DNA of 64,000 bases from Nonomuraea pusilla. Its GTDB lineage: Bacteria; Actinomycetota; Actinomycetes; Streptosporangiales; Streptosporangiaceae. A model generated the notes under the pieces. That model saw only the letters and a program-made list of their open reading frames with translations, was not told the DNA's origin and ran no database searches. The DNA lies in contig NZ_FOBF01000018.1 in the NCBI RefSeq assembly GCF_900109355.1, positions 1-64,000 of the forward strand. Reading direction: 5' to 3'. The first letter of the stretch is position 1. Each line of letters starts with the position of its first letter. The position numbers were made by a program, and so were the translations under genes. Below, piece after piece: positions 26,768 through 35,473 of the stretch.

Positions 26768-28453
26768 ATGGTGGCCCAAGGGACGACGCTGGCGGGGCGA
26801 TATCGCCTGGACGCCCGCATCGGCGCCGGAGGCATGGGCGAGGTGTGGCGGGGCGAGGACGTCGTCCTCGCCAGGACCGTCGCGGTGAAGGTGCTGCTTC
26901 CCGGCCGCATGCAGGACCCGGGGTTCGTCGCCCGCTTCCAGGGGGAAGCCAGGGCGATGGCCACGATCAACCACTCCGGCGTCGTCGACGTCTACGACTA
27001 CGGGGTGAGCGGCGACAACGTCTACCTGGTGATGAAGTTCGTCGACGGCGAGCCGCTCGACCGGCTGCTCGCCAGGCTCGGACGCATCCCGCCCCAGGCC
27101 GCGATGGAACTCATCGCGCAGGCCGCCTCGGCGCTGCAGGCCGTGCACGACCAGGGGATCGTGCACCGCGACGTCAAACCGGGCAACCTGCTCGTGCAGC
27201 GCGACGGCACGCTGGTGCTCACCGACTTCGGCATCGCGCGCTCCGACCTGGCCAACCGGCTCACCGACGCCGGCATGGTGCTCGGCACCGCCGCCTACTG
27301 CGCGCCCGAGCAGGCCGAGGGCGCCCCCGTCACGCCCGCCGTGGACCTGTACGCGCTCGGCGTCGTCGCGTACGAGTGCCTGGCGGGCCAGCGGCCGTTC
27401 GACGGCGACAGCCCCGTCACCATCGCGCTCAAGCACATCCGCGAGACGCCGCCGCCGCTGCCACCCGACATCCCGCAGCCGGTGCGGGCCCTGGTGGAGC
27501 GGGCGCTGTCCAAGGACCCGGCGCGGCGTCACCCCACCGCCAGGGCCATGAGCGACGAGGCCAAGGCCATCGCCTCGGGGCAGCTGTCCGAGCCCGCCCC
27601 GCAGGCTCCCCCGATGCTGCCGGCTCCGCCGGTGGACTCCTTCCAGACCGGGGCCTACCAGGCGGGGGCGCCGCAGGGGCCGTACGACGGCGCCGGGCAG
27701 CAGACGGCGGCCGGGCAGCAGCTCCCGTACCAGACGGGGGCGCAGCAGCCGGTGGGGCCGCAGACCGGCTACCAGCGGGCGGCCACCACCGAGACCGCGC
27801 CGGTCGAGCGGCGCGCGGGCAGCCGCAGGGCGGCGAAGGCGCCGCGCAGGACGGGCCTGATCGCCGGGATCGCCGCGGTGGTGGTGCTGGGCGTCGGCGC
27901 GGGCGCCGTGGCGCTGACCGGGATGACGACGGGCGACCCCGAGCCGACGGTCGGCCCGCCGACCGCCGCCGCCACCACCCCTACACCGGGCAAGAGACGG
28001 ACGACCAAGCCGCCGAGGCCCACCACGGCCGACACACAGCCTGCCGAACTTCCCACCCAGGCGCCGCCGGCGAAGCCCACCAGGACCGAGGAGCCCACGG
28101 AGGAGCCGACGGACGAGCCCACCAAGTCGCCCACGCCCACCCGCACGCCCACCACGACGAGGTCGCCGTCCTCCTCACCGTCGCCGACGGTGAAGAAGAT
28201 GCTGGTGCCGAAGGTGGCCGGCCTGCCCTTCCACGAGGGCGAGGAGAAGGTTCAGGCGGCGGGCTTCAAGACGCGCGTGTTCGACGAGACGTCCACCACC
28301 AACGGCATGGCGTGCGGCAAGGTCGGCAGGACCGACCCTGCGGCGGGCACGCCCCTGGAGATGGGCAAGGTGGTCACGCTGTACATCATCGACGGTGTCT
28401 GCCCCACCGGCGGCGGCTCGTCGCCCAGCACCTCCGCCACTGCGAAGCAGTGA
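26768..28453 (+). CDS. Transmembrane Ser/Thr protein kinase with one PASTA-like domain
   Basis: 561 residues. The cytosolic PknB-type kinase domain spans about 11-270: G-loop IGAGGMGEV, catalytic K41, HRDVKPGN (D135), DFG (D153), and an activation loop containing LTDAGMVLGTAAYCAPEQ. A Gln/Gly/Pro linker leads to a TM helix (363-386). Outside there is a Thr/Pro-rich stalk and one PASTA-like repeat (about 485-545: VPKVAGLPFHEGEEKVQAAGF), suggesting cell-wall ligand sensing. A C276-independent Cys pair in the PASTA (GMACGK/DGVCP) may form a disulfide. Start chosen after a G-rich Shine-Dalgarno. Confidence 0.93.
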   Translation: MVAQGTTLAGRYRLDARIGAGGMGEVWRGEDVVLARTVAVKVLLPGRMQDPGFVARFQGEARAMATINHSGVVDVYDYGVSGDNVYLVMKFVDGEPLDRLLARLGRIPPQAAMELIAQAASALQAVHDQGIVHRDVKPGNLLVQRDGTLVLTDFGIARSDLANRLTDAGMVLGTAAYCAPEQAEGAPVTPAVDLYALGVVAYECLAGQRPFDGDSPVTIALKHIRETPPPLPPDIPQPVRALVERALSKDPARRHPTARAMSDEAKAIASGQLSEPAPQAPPMLPAPPVDSFQTGAYQAGAPQGPYDGAGQQTAAGQQLPYQTGAQQPVGPQTGYQRAATTETAPVERRAGSRRAAKAPRRTGLIAGIAAVVVLGVGAGAVALTGMTTGDPEPTVGPPTAAATTPTPGKRRTTKPPRPTTADTQPAELPTQAPPAKPTRTEEPTEEPTDEPTKSPTPTRTPTTTRSPSSSPSPTVKKMLVPKVAGLPFHEGEEKVQAAGFKTRVFDETSTTNGMACGKVGRTDPAAGTPLEMGKVVTLYIIDGVCPTGGGSSPSTSATAKQ

Positions 28454-28454
28454 C

Positions 28455-30101
28455 TCAGACGCCCGTGGTGGTGCGCGGGTAGGCGACCTCGGGGTCGGTG
28501 GCGATGTTCACCAGGTACGGCACGCCCGAGTCGAACGCCCTGCGCAGCGCCGGGCCGATCTCCGACGGCTTGGTGACCAGCTCGCCGCCGCCGCCCAGCG
28601 CGGTGACCACCTGGTCGTAGCGGCACTGCGGCTGCAGCTCGGCGGCGACGTCGTAGCCGTACAGCATCTGCATGGGGTGCTTCTCCAGGCCCCACATGCC
28701 GTTGTTGCCGCAGATCATGACGACGGGCAGCCCGTGGCGCACCAGCGTGTCGGCGTCCATCAGGGAGAACCCGGCGGCGCCGTCGCCGAGGAGCAGCACC
28801 ACCTGCGAGGACGGCCTGGCCAGGCGGGCGGCCATGGAGTAGCCGAGCCCGGTGCCGAGGCACCCGTACGGGCCGGGGTCGAGCCAGTTGCCCGGCTGCC
28901 TGGGCTCGACGTACTTGCCGGCGTAGGAGACGAAGTCGCCGCCGTCGCCGATGACGACCGCGTCGTCGTCGAGCACCTTGGCCAGTTCGCCGTAGATGCG
29001 CATCGGGTGGATCGGGTCGGAGTCGGACGTCAGCAGCGCGGCGTCGGAGGCGATGGCGGCGGCGGCCGTGTCGGCGAGGCGTGACAGCCACGGCGCGTAC
29101 CTGTCGGGCTTGACGCCGGCTTCCCCGCAGGCCGTGCCGAGGCTCCACAGCACCACCGACAGGTCGCCCGCGGCGGACGCGGCGGGCCGCATGTGGGTGG
29201 CGAGCTGGGACGGCGCGTCGGCGATGTGCACGACCCTGGCGAGCGGCGCGCCGTCCTTGCCGCCGAACCAGCCGTAGCCGAGGCGGAAGTCGAGCGGGGT
29301 GCCGACGACGATGACGAGGTCGGCCTGCGAGAAGGCGAGGCCGCGGGCGCGGGTGACGAGCAGCTCGTGCCCGGCGGGCAGGATGCCGCGGCCCTGGCCG
29401 TTCGGGATGACGGGCAGCCGCCAGGTCTCGGCGAAGTCGCGGGCGGCCTCCTCGGCGCGGTCCATCCACACGTCGGAGCCGTACACCAGCACGGGGCGCT
29501 CGGCCTCGGCGAGGAGCCCGGCGACGGCGGCCAGGTCGTCGGGGTCGGGTTCGAGGGGCGACGGCGTCTGCGTCTGCACCTCGTGCGTGGGCGCGGGCGA
29601 GAACAGGTGGTCCATGTAGAAGTCGAGGAACACCGGGCCGCGGTGCGGCGCGACGGCGGTGCGGAAGGCCATCTCGACGTCCTGGCCGACCGAGTCGGCT
29701 CCTGACGAGGTGAACGCGAGCTTGGTCACGGGGGCGAGCAGCGGCGGGTGGTCCATCTCCTGCAGCGCTCCGCTGCCCCAGCGCGACTGCGGCGCCCTGC
29801 CGCCCATGACGACGACGGGCGAGCCGTTGAAGTGGGCGGTGGCGACGCCGCTGACCCCGTTCGTGATGCCGGGGCCCGCGGTGAGCACGGCCAGCCCCGG
29901 CTTCCTCGTCAGCCTGGCGGTGGCCTCGGCGGCGAAGACGGCGCTCTGCTCGTGGCGGACGTCGAGGATGCGCATGCCCTCGTGCACGGCGCCGTCGTAG
30001 AGGGGGAAGACGTGCCCTCCCGAGAGCGTGAACATCGTTTCGACCCCGTACGCCTTGGACACGGCGACGGCGGCGTCACCGGCGTGCTTCGCAGACTCCA
30101 T
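28455..30101 (-). CDS. Thiamine-diphosphate enzyme, acetolactate synthase-like (IlvG type)
   Basis: 548 residues with the three TPP-family domains. The N-terminal catalytic Glu is in DVRHEQSAVFAAEA; the C-terminal ThDP/metal motif is LLGDGAAGFSLMDADTLVRHGLPVVMICGNN (GDG...NN). The pattern is close to mycobacterial Rv1820 IlvG, with shared phrases such as FTLSGGH, GPGITNG and GLEKHPM. True acetolactate synthase activity for this subgroup is uncertain and no regulatory subunit is adjacent. It ends 2 nt from the convergent kinase gene. Confidence 0.85.
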   Translation of the reverse strand: MESAKHAGDAAVAVSKAYGVETMFTLSGGHVFPLYDGAVHEGMRILDVRHEQSAVFAAEATARLTRKPGLAVLTAGPGITNGVSGVATAHFNGSPVVVMGGRAPQSRWGSGALQEMDHPPLLAPVTKLAFTSSGADSVGQDVEMAFRTAVAPHRGPVFLDFYMDHLFSPAPTHEVQTQTPSPLEPDPDDLAAVAGLLAEAERPVLVYGSDVWMDRAEEAARDFAETWRLPVIPNGQGRGILPAGHELLVTRARGLAFSQADLVIVVGTPLDFRLGYGWFGGKDGAPLARVVHIADAPSQLATHMRPAASAAGDLSVVLWSLGTACGEAGVKPDRYAPWLSRLADTAAAAIASDAALLTSDSDPIHPMRIYGELAKVLDDDAVVIGDGGDFVSYAGKYVEPRQPGNWLDPGPYGCLGTGLGYSMAARLARPSSQVVLLLGDGAAGFSLMDADTLVRHGLPVVMICGNNGMWGLEKHPMQMLYGYDVAAELQPQCRYDQVVTALGGGGELVTKPSEIGPALRRAFDSGVPYLVNIATDPEVAYPRTTTGV

Positions 30102-30141
30102 GCCCGGAACTTACCAACCAGTCACAGGAGTAAACAGGTCT

Positions 30142-30912
30142 TCACCGGCAGCAGACGAAGACGCTGCCCTCGGGCGCGGTCGCCGTGATCTTCCGTGACG
30201 CGGTGCCGGCCTGCTTGACGTCCAGTACGCGCTCTTTCGCCTGGGCTGTGACGTCGTACCAGGCGCGGGGCACGGTCACGGTCACGTCGCCCACGGTGCG
30301 CACCACCGCCCTGACCTTCGCGGGCGGGTTGACGAAGCCCACGTTCAGCACGCCCGCTCCGGTCTCGACGTCGGCCTCCTCGCCCAGCAGGTCCATGCCG
30401 ACGATGTTCCCCGTGCCGCTCCTCGCCCACAGCGAGCCGAGGATTCCCGTGACCTCGATGTTGCCGGAGACGCTGGTGACCCGCACGTCGGCGAAGACGG
30501 AGGACACGCGCAGCCCGCCGTGGCGCGCCGAGGCGTCCACGCGGGTCTCCGGCGGCACGTACAGCACCCACAGGCCCTGGCAGATCGGGCCGTCCGGCTG
30601 GCGTGCGCCGGGGCACCGGGCGTCGAGGCGCAGGGTGCGGCCGTCCCAGTGCTCGATGATCCTCGGCTTCTCGCCCGACCACCGCACGGTGCGCTGCAGC
30701 AGCAGCTCCCCGTCGCGCCCCGCCGTGATGGCGACCTGGGAGACGCCGTCGCCCGCCTCCACCTTCAGGTCGGACAGCGTGAACGGGATGGAGCTGCGCA
30801 TGTGCTCGGTCGGGGGTTCGGCGGTGGCGAGGACGTGCCACAGGTTCCCGGTGGACAGCGTCAGCGCGACCAGCGTGGCCACCGCCCCCGCCGCCAGCCA
30901 CAGGGCCCTCAC
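30142..30912 (-). CDS. Membrane-anchored DUF4097-type beta-helix protein
   Basis: 256 residues: an N-terminal TM helix/signal anchor (1-20) and an extracellular region rich in short repeating strands (VDASARHGGLRVSSVFADVRVTSVSGNIEVTG...), typical of DUF4097 proteins. It ends in a CC pair. ATGA overlap with the response-regulator gene places it in a kinase-regulator-DUF4097 operon, so it is probably a sensor accessory or output of that system. Confidence 0.8.
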   Translation of the reverse strand: MRALWLAAGAVATLVALTLSTGNLWHVLATAEPPTEHMRSSIPFTLSDLKVEAGDGVSQVAITAGRDGELLLQRTVRWSGEKPRIIEHWDGRTLRLDARCPGARQPDGPICQGLWVLYVPPETRVDASARHGGLRVSSVFADVRVTSVSGNIEVTGILGSLWARSGTGNIVGMDLLGEEADVETGAGVLNVGFVNPPAKVRAVVRTVGDVTVTVPRAWYDVTAQAKERVLDVKQAGTASRKITATAPEGSVFVCCR

Positions 30913-31562
30913 GGCGTGCTCCTGACCTTGAGGAAGCGCAGCACCGCGAGCACCCGCCGGTGGTCGCCCTCGGCGGGCGACAGGTCGAGCTTGGCGAAGA
31001 TGTTGCCGATGTGCTTGCCCACCGCCCCCTCGCTGAGGACGAGCTCCTGGCCGATGCCGGCGTTCGAGCGGCCCTCCGCCATGAGCTTGAGCACCTCGTG
31101 CTCCCTGGGCGTCAGCCGGTCCAGCGGGTCGCTGTGGCCGCGCAGCAGGAGCTGGGCGACCACCTCGGGGTCGAGCACCGTGCCGCCCGCCGCGACCCTG
31201 CGCAGCGCGTCGATGAACTCGGAGACGTCCGCCACGCGGTCCTTCAGCAGGTAGCCGACGCTGCCGGTCGCCGAGCCGAGGAGCTGGGCGGCGTAGCGCT
31301 CCTCGACGTACTGCGACAGCACCAGCACCGCCAGGTCCGGCCGGGCGCGCCTGAGCACGAGCGCGGCCCGCAGGCCCTCGTCGGTGTGGCCGGGCGGCAT
31401 GCGCACGTCGGTGATGACTAGGTCGGGTTCGTGCTCGTCCACGGCGCGCAGCAGCCCCTCGGCGTCGTCCACGGCGGCCACGACGCGCATGCCCGAGGCG
31501 TCGAGGAGCCTGATCAGCCCCTCGCGCAGCAGCACGGAGTCCTCGGCCAGCACTACTCGCAC
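30909..31562 (-). CDS. NarL/FixJ-family response regulator
   Basis: 217 residues: receiver with DD/E pocket (LAEDSVLLREG), phospho-Asp in LVITDVRMP and Lys in YLLKDRV, then a LuxR-type helix-turn-helix (LTPREHEVLKLMAEGRSNAGIGQEL...). Start GTG 31562 overlaps the kinase stop by 10 nt and is preceded by GGTGGAG. It is phosphorylated by the adjacent kinase. Confidence 0.93.
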   Translation of the reverse strand: MRVVLAEDSVLLREGLIRLLDASGMRVVAAVDDAEGLLRAVDEHEPDLVITDVRMPPGHTDEGLRAALVLRRARPDLAVLVLSQYVEERYAAQLLGSATGSVGYLLKDRVADVSEFIDALRRVAAGGTVLDPEVVAQLLLRGHSDPLDRLTPREHEVLKLMAEGRSNAGIGQELVLSEGAVGKHIGNIFAKLDLSPAEGDHRRVLAVLRFLKVRSTP

Positions 31563-32713
31563 GGCAGCTCCACCTCGATCGTCGTGGGTCCGCCCGGCGG
31601 GCTGGACAGTTCGAACGTCCCGTCCACCGACCTGATCCGCTGGGCCAGGCCGCGCAGCCCGGTGCCGCGGTCGAGCGCGGCGCCGCCCCGCCCGTCGTCG
31701 GTGACGGACACCAGCAGCCGCTCGCCCGCGCGCCTGACCCTCACCTCGGCCCGGGTGGCGGAGGCGTGCTTGGCGATGTTCGTCAGCGCCTCCGACACCA
31801 CGAAGAACGCGACCGCCTCGATCGTCGGCGAGGCGCGGTCGGCGATGTCCACCCGCAGCCGCACCGGGACGGGCGCGCGGGCGGCCACGCCCGACAGGGC
31901 CGCGTCGAGCCCCTGGTCGTTGAGCACGGCGGGGTGCAGCCCGCGGACGAAGTCGCGCAGCTCCTTCAACGCCTGCTTGGCCTCCTCGTGCGCCTGCTCG
32001 ATGGCCGTCCTGGCGGGTTCGGGCAGGTCGGTGAGCGTGGCCCTGGCCAGGCCGAGGTTCATCGCCAGCGACACGAGCCGCTGCTGGGCGCCGTCGTGCA
32101 GGTCGCGCTCGATGCGGCGGCGTTCGGCGTCGGCCGCGTCGATGACGCCGGCGCGGCTCTCCGTCAGGGTCTCGATGCGCTGGCCCAGCTCGGCCCGGCT
32201 CGGGCCGAGGAGCGTGCGCGCGACGGACAGGTCCAGCGCCGCCATGGCCCTCGCCAGGACCGGCGCGAGCAGCAGGCACACGAGCCCCGCCCCCATGAAC
32301 GCCGCCACGACGGCCGGCCGCCTCAGGTCGAGGGGGAACTCCAGGGGCGGGGGCTGCAGCCGCGGAGGGATGAACGCCAGCAGCCCCACGAGGGCGGCGC
32401 CCCACGCCAGCGCCACCAGGGCGGCGGCCGGGAGACTGACCAGGGGCGAGAGCAGGTGGTAGCCGACCTGCCTCCAGGTGGCCTGGCTGCGCCAGCTCAC
32501 CGGCGTGCGGACCGGCGGGATGCGCGTGCCGAGGAAGGCGGCGATGCGCGAGCGCTGCACCCGGGTGAACCACGGCACGCCGCGCAGCAGCAGGGGCGGC
32601 GCGACCGCCAGCACGAGCGTGAGCCCGCCGAGCGCCGCGGCGACCGGCAGGCCGACCATCACGTGCGCCGTGTCCAGCCACGCTCGGGCCGACCAGGGGC
32701 GGGGGACCTTCAT
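31553..32713 (-). CDS. Sensor histidine kinase (HisKA_3 type)
   Basis: 386 residues. There are membrane segments in the N-terminal 175 residues (a PspC/DUF-like sensor region). The HisKA_3 dimerisation helix carries the phospho-His in ERRRIERDLHDGAQQRL, and the HATPase domain has EALTNIAKHASAT and DDGRGG boxes. Partner of the overlapping NarL-type regulator; the signal is unknown. Confidence 0.92.
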   Translation of the reverse strand: MKVPRPWSARAWLDTAHVMVGLPVAAALGGLTLVLAVAPPLLLRGVPWFTRVQRSRIAAFLGTRIPPVRTPVSWRSQATWRQVGYHLLSPLVSLPAAALVALAWGAALVGLLAFIPPRLQPPPLEFPLDLRRPAVVAAFMGAGLVCLLLAPVLARAMAALDLSVARTLLGPSRAELGQRIETLTESRAGVIDAADAERRRIERDLHDGAQQRLVSLAMNLGLARATLTDLPEPARTAIEQAHEEAKQALKELRDFVRGLHPAVLNDQGLDAALSGVAARAPVPVRLRVDIADRASPTIEAVAFFVVSEALTNIAKHASATRAEVRVRRAGERLLVSVTDDGRGGAALDRGTGLRGLAQRIRSVDGTFELSSPPGGPTTIEVELPCE

Positions 32714-32876
32714 GACTCCACCGTATTGACCGTCGCGGGGGACGCGGAATGGGCCTGGTGTGCGGGTGGGTGGTGGGGCCAGCCCCACCCTCCTTCTCCC
32801 GCCTTATTCCGATGTTTCCGAACGAAACGGCGGTGGTGGGCGTCTCATCGGACGACACGCGAACAGGGAGGTCCAG

Positions 32877-33449
32877 ATGGTTCAGACGGGAGTCGCCGCG
32901 CTGGCCGCGGCGCTGTCACTCGGCGGGCTGCCGCAGGGGACGCTGTTCATGGAGTCGCACCCGCCTGCGCGGCCGTGGGAGACGTACAAGGTCACGGAGT
33001 CCGCGCGCCTGCCGCTCCAGCTCAACCCGTGCATGAGGAAGACCCGCTGGGACGCGGGCCGGCTGACGGGCAGGGCCGTGCTCTACACGGCGGAGAACGA
33101 GATGAGGTACGAGCAGCTCGTCGTCTACAAGGACGTCCGCCACGCCCGGCTGGCGATGCGCGGCCTGCGGGCCGAGCTGCGCCGCTGCGCCGACGTCGGC
33201 AAGGGGCACGACCGCTACCGCTACTTCAGCAAGCCGCTGCGGGTGGGCGACGAGGGCCTGCGCGCGGGAGGCCGCTTCTTCGAGAACGGCGAGCAGGCCG
33301 TCGCCGTGCGCCGCGGCGCCGCGCTCTACCTGGTCGGCGAGTCGGCGTACCCGTCGAGGAGCCTGCCCCTGCGCTCCTTCCGCGGTCTCGTGGACCAGGC
33401 GGAACGCATGACGGTGAAGATCTGCGAGCTGCCGAGGTCGGCCTGCTGA
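32877..33449 (+). CDS. Secreted protein of unknown function
   Basis: 190 residues with a weak signal peptide (VAALAAALSLGGLPQG). The body holds two Cys (in NPCMRKTRW and RCADVGKG) and a third near the C-terminus. It has a 'YTAENEMRYEQLVVYKDVRHARLAMRGLRAELRRC' stretch like the extracellular sensor-type domains (PknH_C-like) found in many actinobacterial lipoproteins; this resemblance is by eye only. ATG has GGGAGG 5 nt upstream. Divergent from the histidine-kinase operon. Confidence 0.7.
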   Translation: MVQTGVAALAAALSLGGLPQGTLFMESHPPARPWETYKVTESARLPLQLNPCMRKTRWDAGRLTGRAVLYTAENEMRYEQLVVYKDVRHARLAMRGLRAELRRCADVGKGHDRYRYFSKPLRVGDEGLRAGGRFFENGEQAVAVRRGAALYLVGESAYPSRSLPLRSFRGLVDQAERMTVKICELPRSAC

Positions 33450-33455
33450 CCGTGG

Positions 33456-33485
33456 CCCGGCCGCCCGGAGGCGGGTCCGGCCGGG
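33456..33485. terminator. Bidirectional hairpin between convergent genes
   Basis: cccggcc (33456-33462) pairs with ggccggg (33479-33485), with extra pairing inside the loop. It lies between the secreted-protein gene and bioD, which converge. No T-run follows. Confidence 0.55.
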
Positions 33486-33522
33486 ACACGGCGTGCGGCG
33501 CTGGAAGGGGCCGCCGCGCCCC

Positions 33523-34239
33523 TCAGGGCTCCAGGCTCTGGCGGAAGCGGGCGGGGTCGAACGAGCCGCCCAGGGGCGCGGCCAGGCCGCCGCGCGCCAC
33601 CTCCGCGAACGCCTCGCGCTCCAGCGCCGCCGCCCCCGCCGGCAGCACGCCCGCCAGCGGGCGGGCAGCCAGCATCTCCAGGTCCGCGACGTTGCTCCGC
33701 TCGACGAGGCCCGGCCTGTCCGGCCAGGACCCGATCACCACCCCGGCCAGGTCGAGCCCGCGGTGGGCCAGCGCCTCCAGCGTGAGCGCCGCCTGGTTGA
33801 CGGCGTCCGCCCCGGCCCCGGCGACGACGAGGACCTGCGCGTTCAGCAGCCTCGCCAGGTCGGCGATCGTCGCGCCGTCCTCGTCGTAGCGGGTCAGCAG
33901 CCCGCCGGTGCCCTCCACGAGCACCAGGCGGTTGCTCTCGGCCAGTTCCCGTACGAACCGCGCCGCCCGCGTCAGCGACACCGCGGGCACGCCCTCCAGC
34001 CGGGCGGCGGCCGCGGGGGAGAGCGGCTCGGCGAACCGGCCCAGCTCGAACGTCGTGGTGACGCCGGACAGCCGGATCACGTCGTCCAGGTCGCCGCCCC
34101 GGCCGGGCGGCGCGCCGGTCTGCGCCGGCTTGACCACCGCGACGCTCGCCCCGCGCGCCACGGCCAGTGCCGCGAGGGCGGCGCACACCACCGTCTTGCC
34201 CACTCCGCTGCCGGTGCCCGAGACGACGAGAACGCTCAT
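33523..34239 (-). CDS. bioD: Dethiobiotin synthetase
   Basis: 238 residues. P-loop GTGSGVGKT (8-16), then VVKPAQTG (substrate Lys/Thr) and LVEGTGGLLTRY, all BioD hallmarks. It forms the ureido ring of dethiobiotin with CO2 and ATP. Leaderless arrangement: minus-strand TAGGCT (34251-34246), 6 nt, ATG. Other biotin genes are not adjacent. Confidence 0.95.
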   Translation of the reverse strand: MSVLVVSGTGSGVGKTVVCAALAALAVARGASVAVVKPAQTGAPPGRGGDLDDVIRLSGVTTTFELGRFAEPLSPAAAARLEGVPAVSLTRAARFVRELAESNRLVLVEGTGGLLTRYDEDGATIADLARLLNAQVLVVAGAGADAVNQAALTLEALAHRGLDLAGVVIGSWPDRPGLVERSNVADLEMLAARPLAGVLPAGAAALEREAFAEVARGGLAAPLGGSFDPARFRQSLEP

Positions 34240-34285
34240 CGGGCCAGCCTAGACAGGCCGCCCCTTCGGCGGGGGAGCGGCCCGC

Positions 34286-34322
34286 CAGGGACGGCGGTCA
34301 GGGACGGCGGTCAGGGACGGCG
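34286..34322. repeat. 13-bp tandem repeat covering the end of dasR
   Basis: Two full and one nearly full copy of cagggacggcggt; the third copy contains the reverse complement of the dasR stop and its last codons. The copies beyond the stop therefore look like duplications of the gene's 3' end. Confidence 0.8.
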
Positions 34323-35030
34323 CAGGCGGGTGACGAACTTGTACCTGTCGCCCCGGTAGAGCGACTGCGCCCACTCCACGGGGTTGCCGTCGGCGTCGAA
34401 GGCGTGGCGGGTCAGGAGGAGCATGGGCAGCCCGACGTCCACGCCGAGCGCCTTGGCGTCGTACGGCGTGGCGAGCACGGTCTCGATGATCTCCTCGGCG
34501 TCGGTGAGGCGCACGTTGTAGGCGTTGTGCAGGGTCTCGTACAGGGAGGAGTGCACTTCGAGCTCGCGCCGCAGCCGGGGGAAGCGCCGCGCGGACAGGT
34601 GGGTGGTGTCGATCGAGACGGGCTCGCCGTTGGCCAGGCGCAGCCGGTGGATGCGCAGGACGCGGCCGCCCGGGTTGATGGCCAGGCGGCGGGCGAGCGC
34701 CTCGTCGGCCGTGATGTAGCCGATCTCCAGGATCTTCGTGTCGGGTTCGAGCCCCGCGGTGCGCAGGTCGCCGATGTACGACGTGAGCTGCAGCACCTGC
34801 GCCACCTTGGGCTGGGCCACGAACGTGCCCTTGCCCTGGATGCGCAGCAGCCGCCCCTCGACGACGAGCTCGGTCAGCGCCTGCCTGACGGTGGTGCGGG
34901 AGGTCTCGAAGCGCACGGCGAGGGCGCGCTCCGGGGGCAGCGCGGTGCCCGGGGACAGGCTCTTGGTGAGTTCGAGCAGGCTCCGTTTGACGTCGTAGTA
35001 CTTGGGTACCCTGGGGCCTTCGTCTGTCAC
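34311..35030 (-). CDS. dasR: GntR/HutC-family regulator, DasR-like
   Basis: 239 residues. The N-terminal GntR winged helix (RVPKYYDVKRSLLELTKSL ... FETSRTTVRQALTELVVEGRL) leads into KGTFVAQPKV and a UTRA effector domain. Motifs such as LQLTSYIGDLR, HLSARRFP, EEIIETVLATP, DVGLPMLLL and SLYRGDRYKFV match Streptomyces DasR closely. That protein is the glucosamine-6-phosphate-responsive regulator of GlcNAc uptake and development. Target sites in this organism are not known. Confidence 0.9.
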   Translation of the reverse strand: MTDEGPRVPKYYDVKRSLLELTKSLSPGTALPPERALAVRFETSRTTVRQALTELVVEGRLLRIQGKGTFVAQPKVAQVLQLTSYIGDLRTAGLEPDTKILEIGYITADEALARRLAINPGGRVLRIHRLRLANGEPVSIDTTHLSARRFPRLRRELEVHSSLYETLHNAYNVRLTDAEEIIETVLATPYDAKALGVDVGLPMLLLTRHAFDADGNPVEWAQSLYRGDRYKFVTRLRRP

Positions 35031-35473
35031 GCTCTCACCTTCACTTCTGCCACGGCGGTGAGGGCGTGTGTGGTCACCGCTAGATCATCGGAACTCAGAT
35101 TGGCCCGAGCGGTCAACCGCAGGCAAGCGCGGGCTGCGGCCCCGACTGCCGCCGCGCGCGCGAGCCGGGGCGGCTCAGGCTGATGGTGAAGGATAACCGC
35201 AGCGGTCGGCGCCGCCGAAACCGAGCCCCCGGCCTCGCTGCGGGGGACCGTCGTGCCGGTCACCGTGCGGGTCACCGTGACCCTCCCTTCCGGCCCGCGC
35301 GCCCGGCCGCCCGGATCGCGCGGGATGTGACGCTTCTCACAATGTGAGATGCCGGAAAAGGCGCGATCGAGTGCGCCCTTCCGCGTCCCTGCCGGGTGTC
35401 CAGCGCGTCCATCCAGGCATTCAATCAGGGGGTCGGTTTGGTTCTGGCGGTGGAAAGCACGCATGATGCAGAC
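35031..35473. other. 443-bp divergent promoter region between dasR and pdtaS
   Basis: No gene seen. It contains a perfect ggtcac-c-gtgacc palindrome (35270-35282), next to a further ggtcaccgtg copy 12 bp upstream, and a perfect CRP-type palindrome at 35326-35341. Confidence 0.7.
35326..35341. promoter_or_regulatory. CRP-type palindrome TGTGA-N6-TCACA upstream of pdtaS
   Basis: TGTGA (35326-35330), cgcttc, TCACA (35337-35341): a perfect match to the CRP/FNR-family consensus, 133 nt before the pdtaS start. Confidence 0.6.

Noticed and set aside
35270..35282. PHO box or DasR site in the dasR-pdtaS region
   Set aside because: The ggtcaccgtg repeats have 12-bp spacing, not the 11 bp of PHO boxes, and do not resemble the actggtctagaccagt-type DasR element closely enough.
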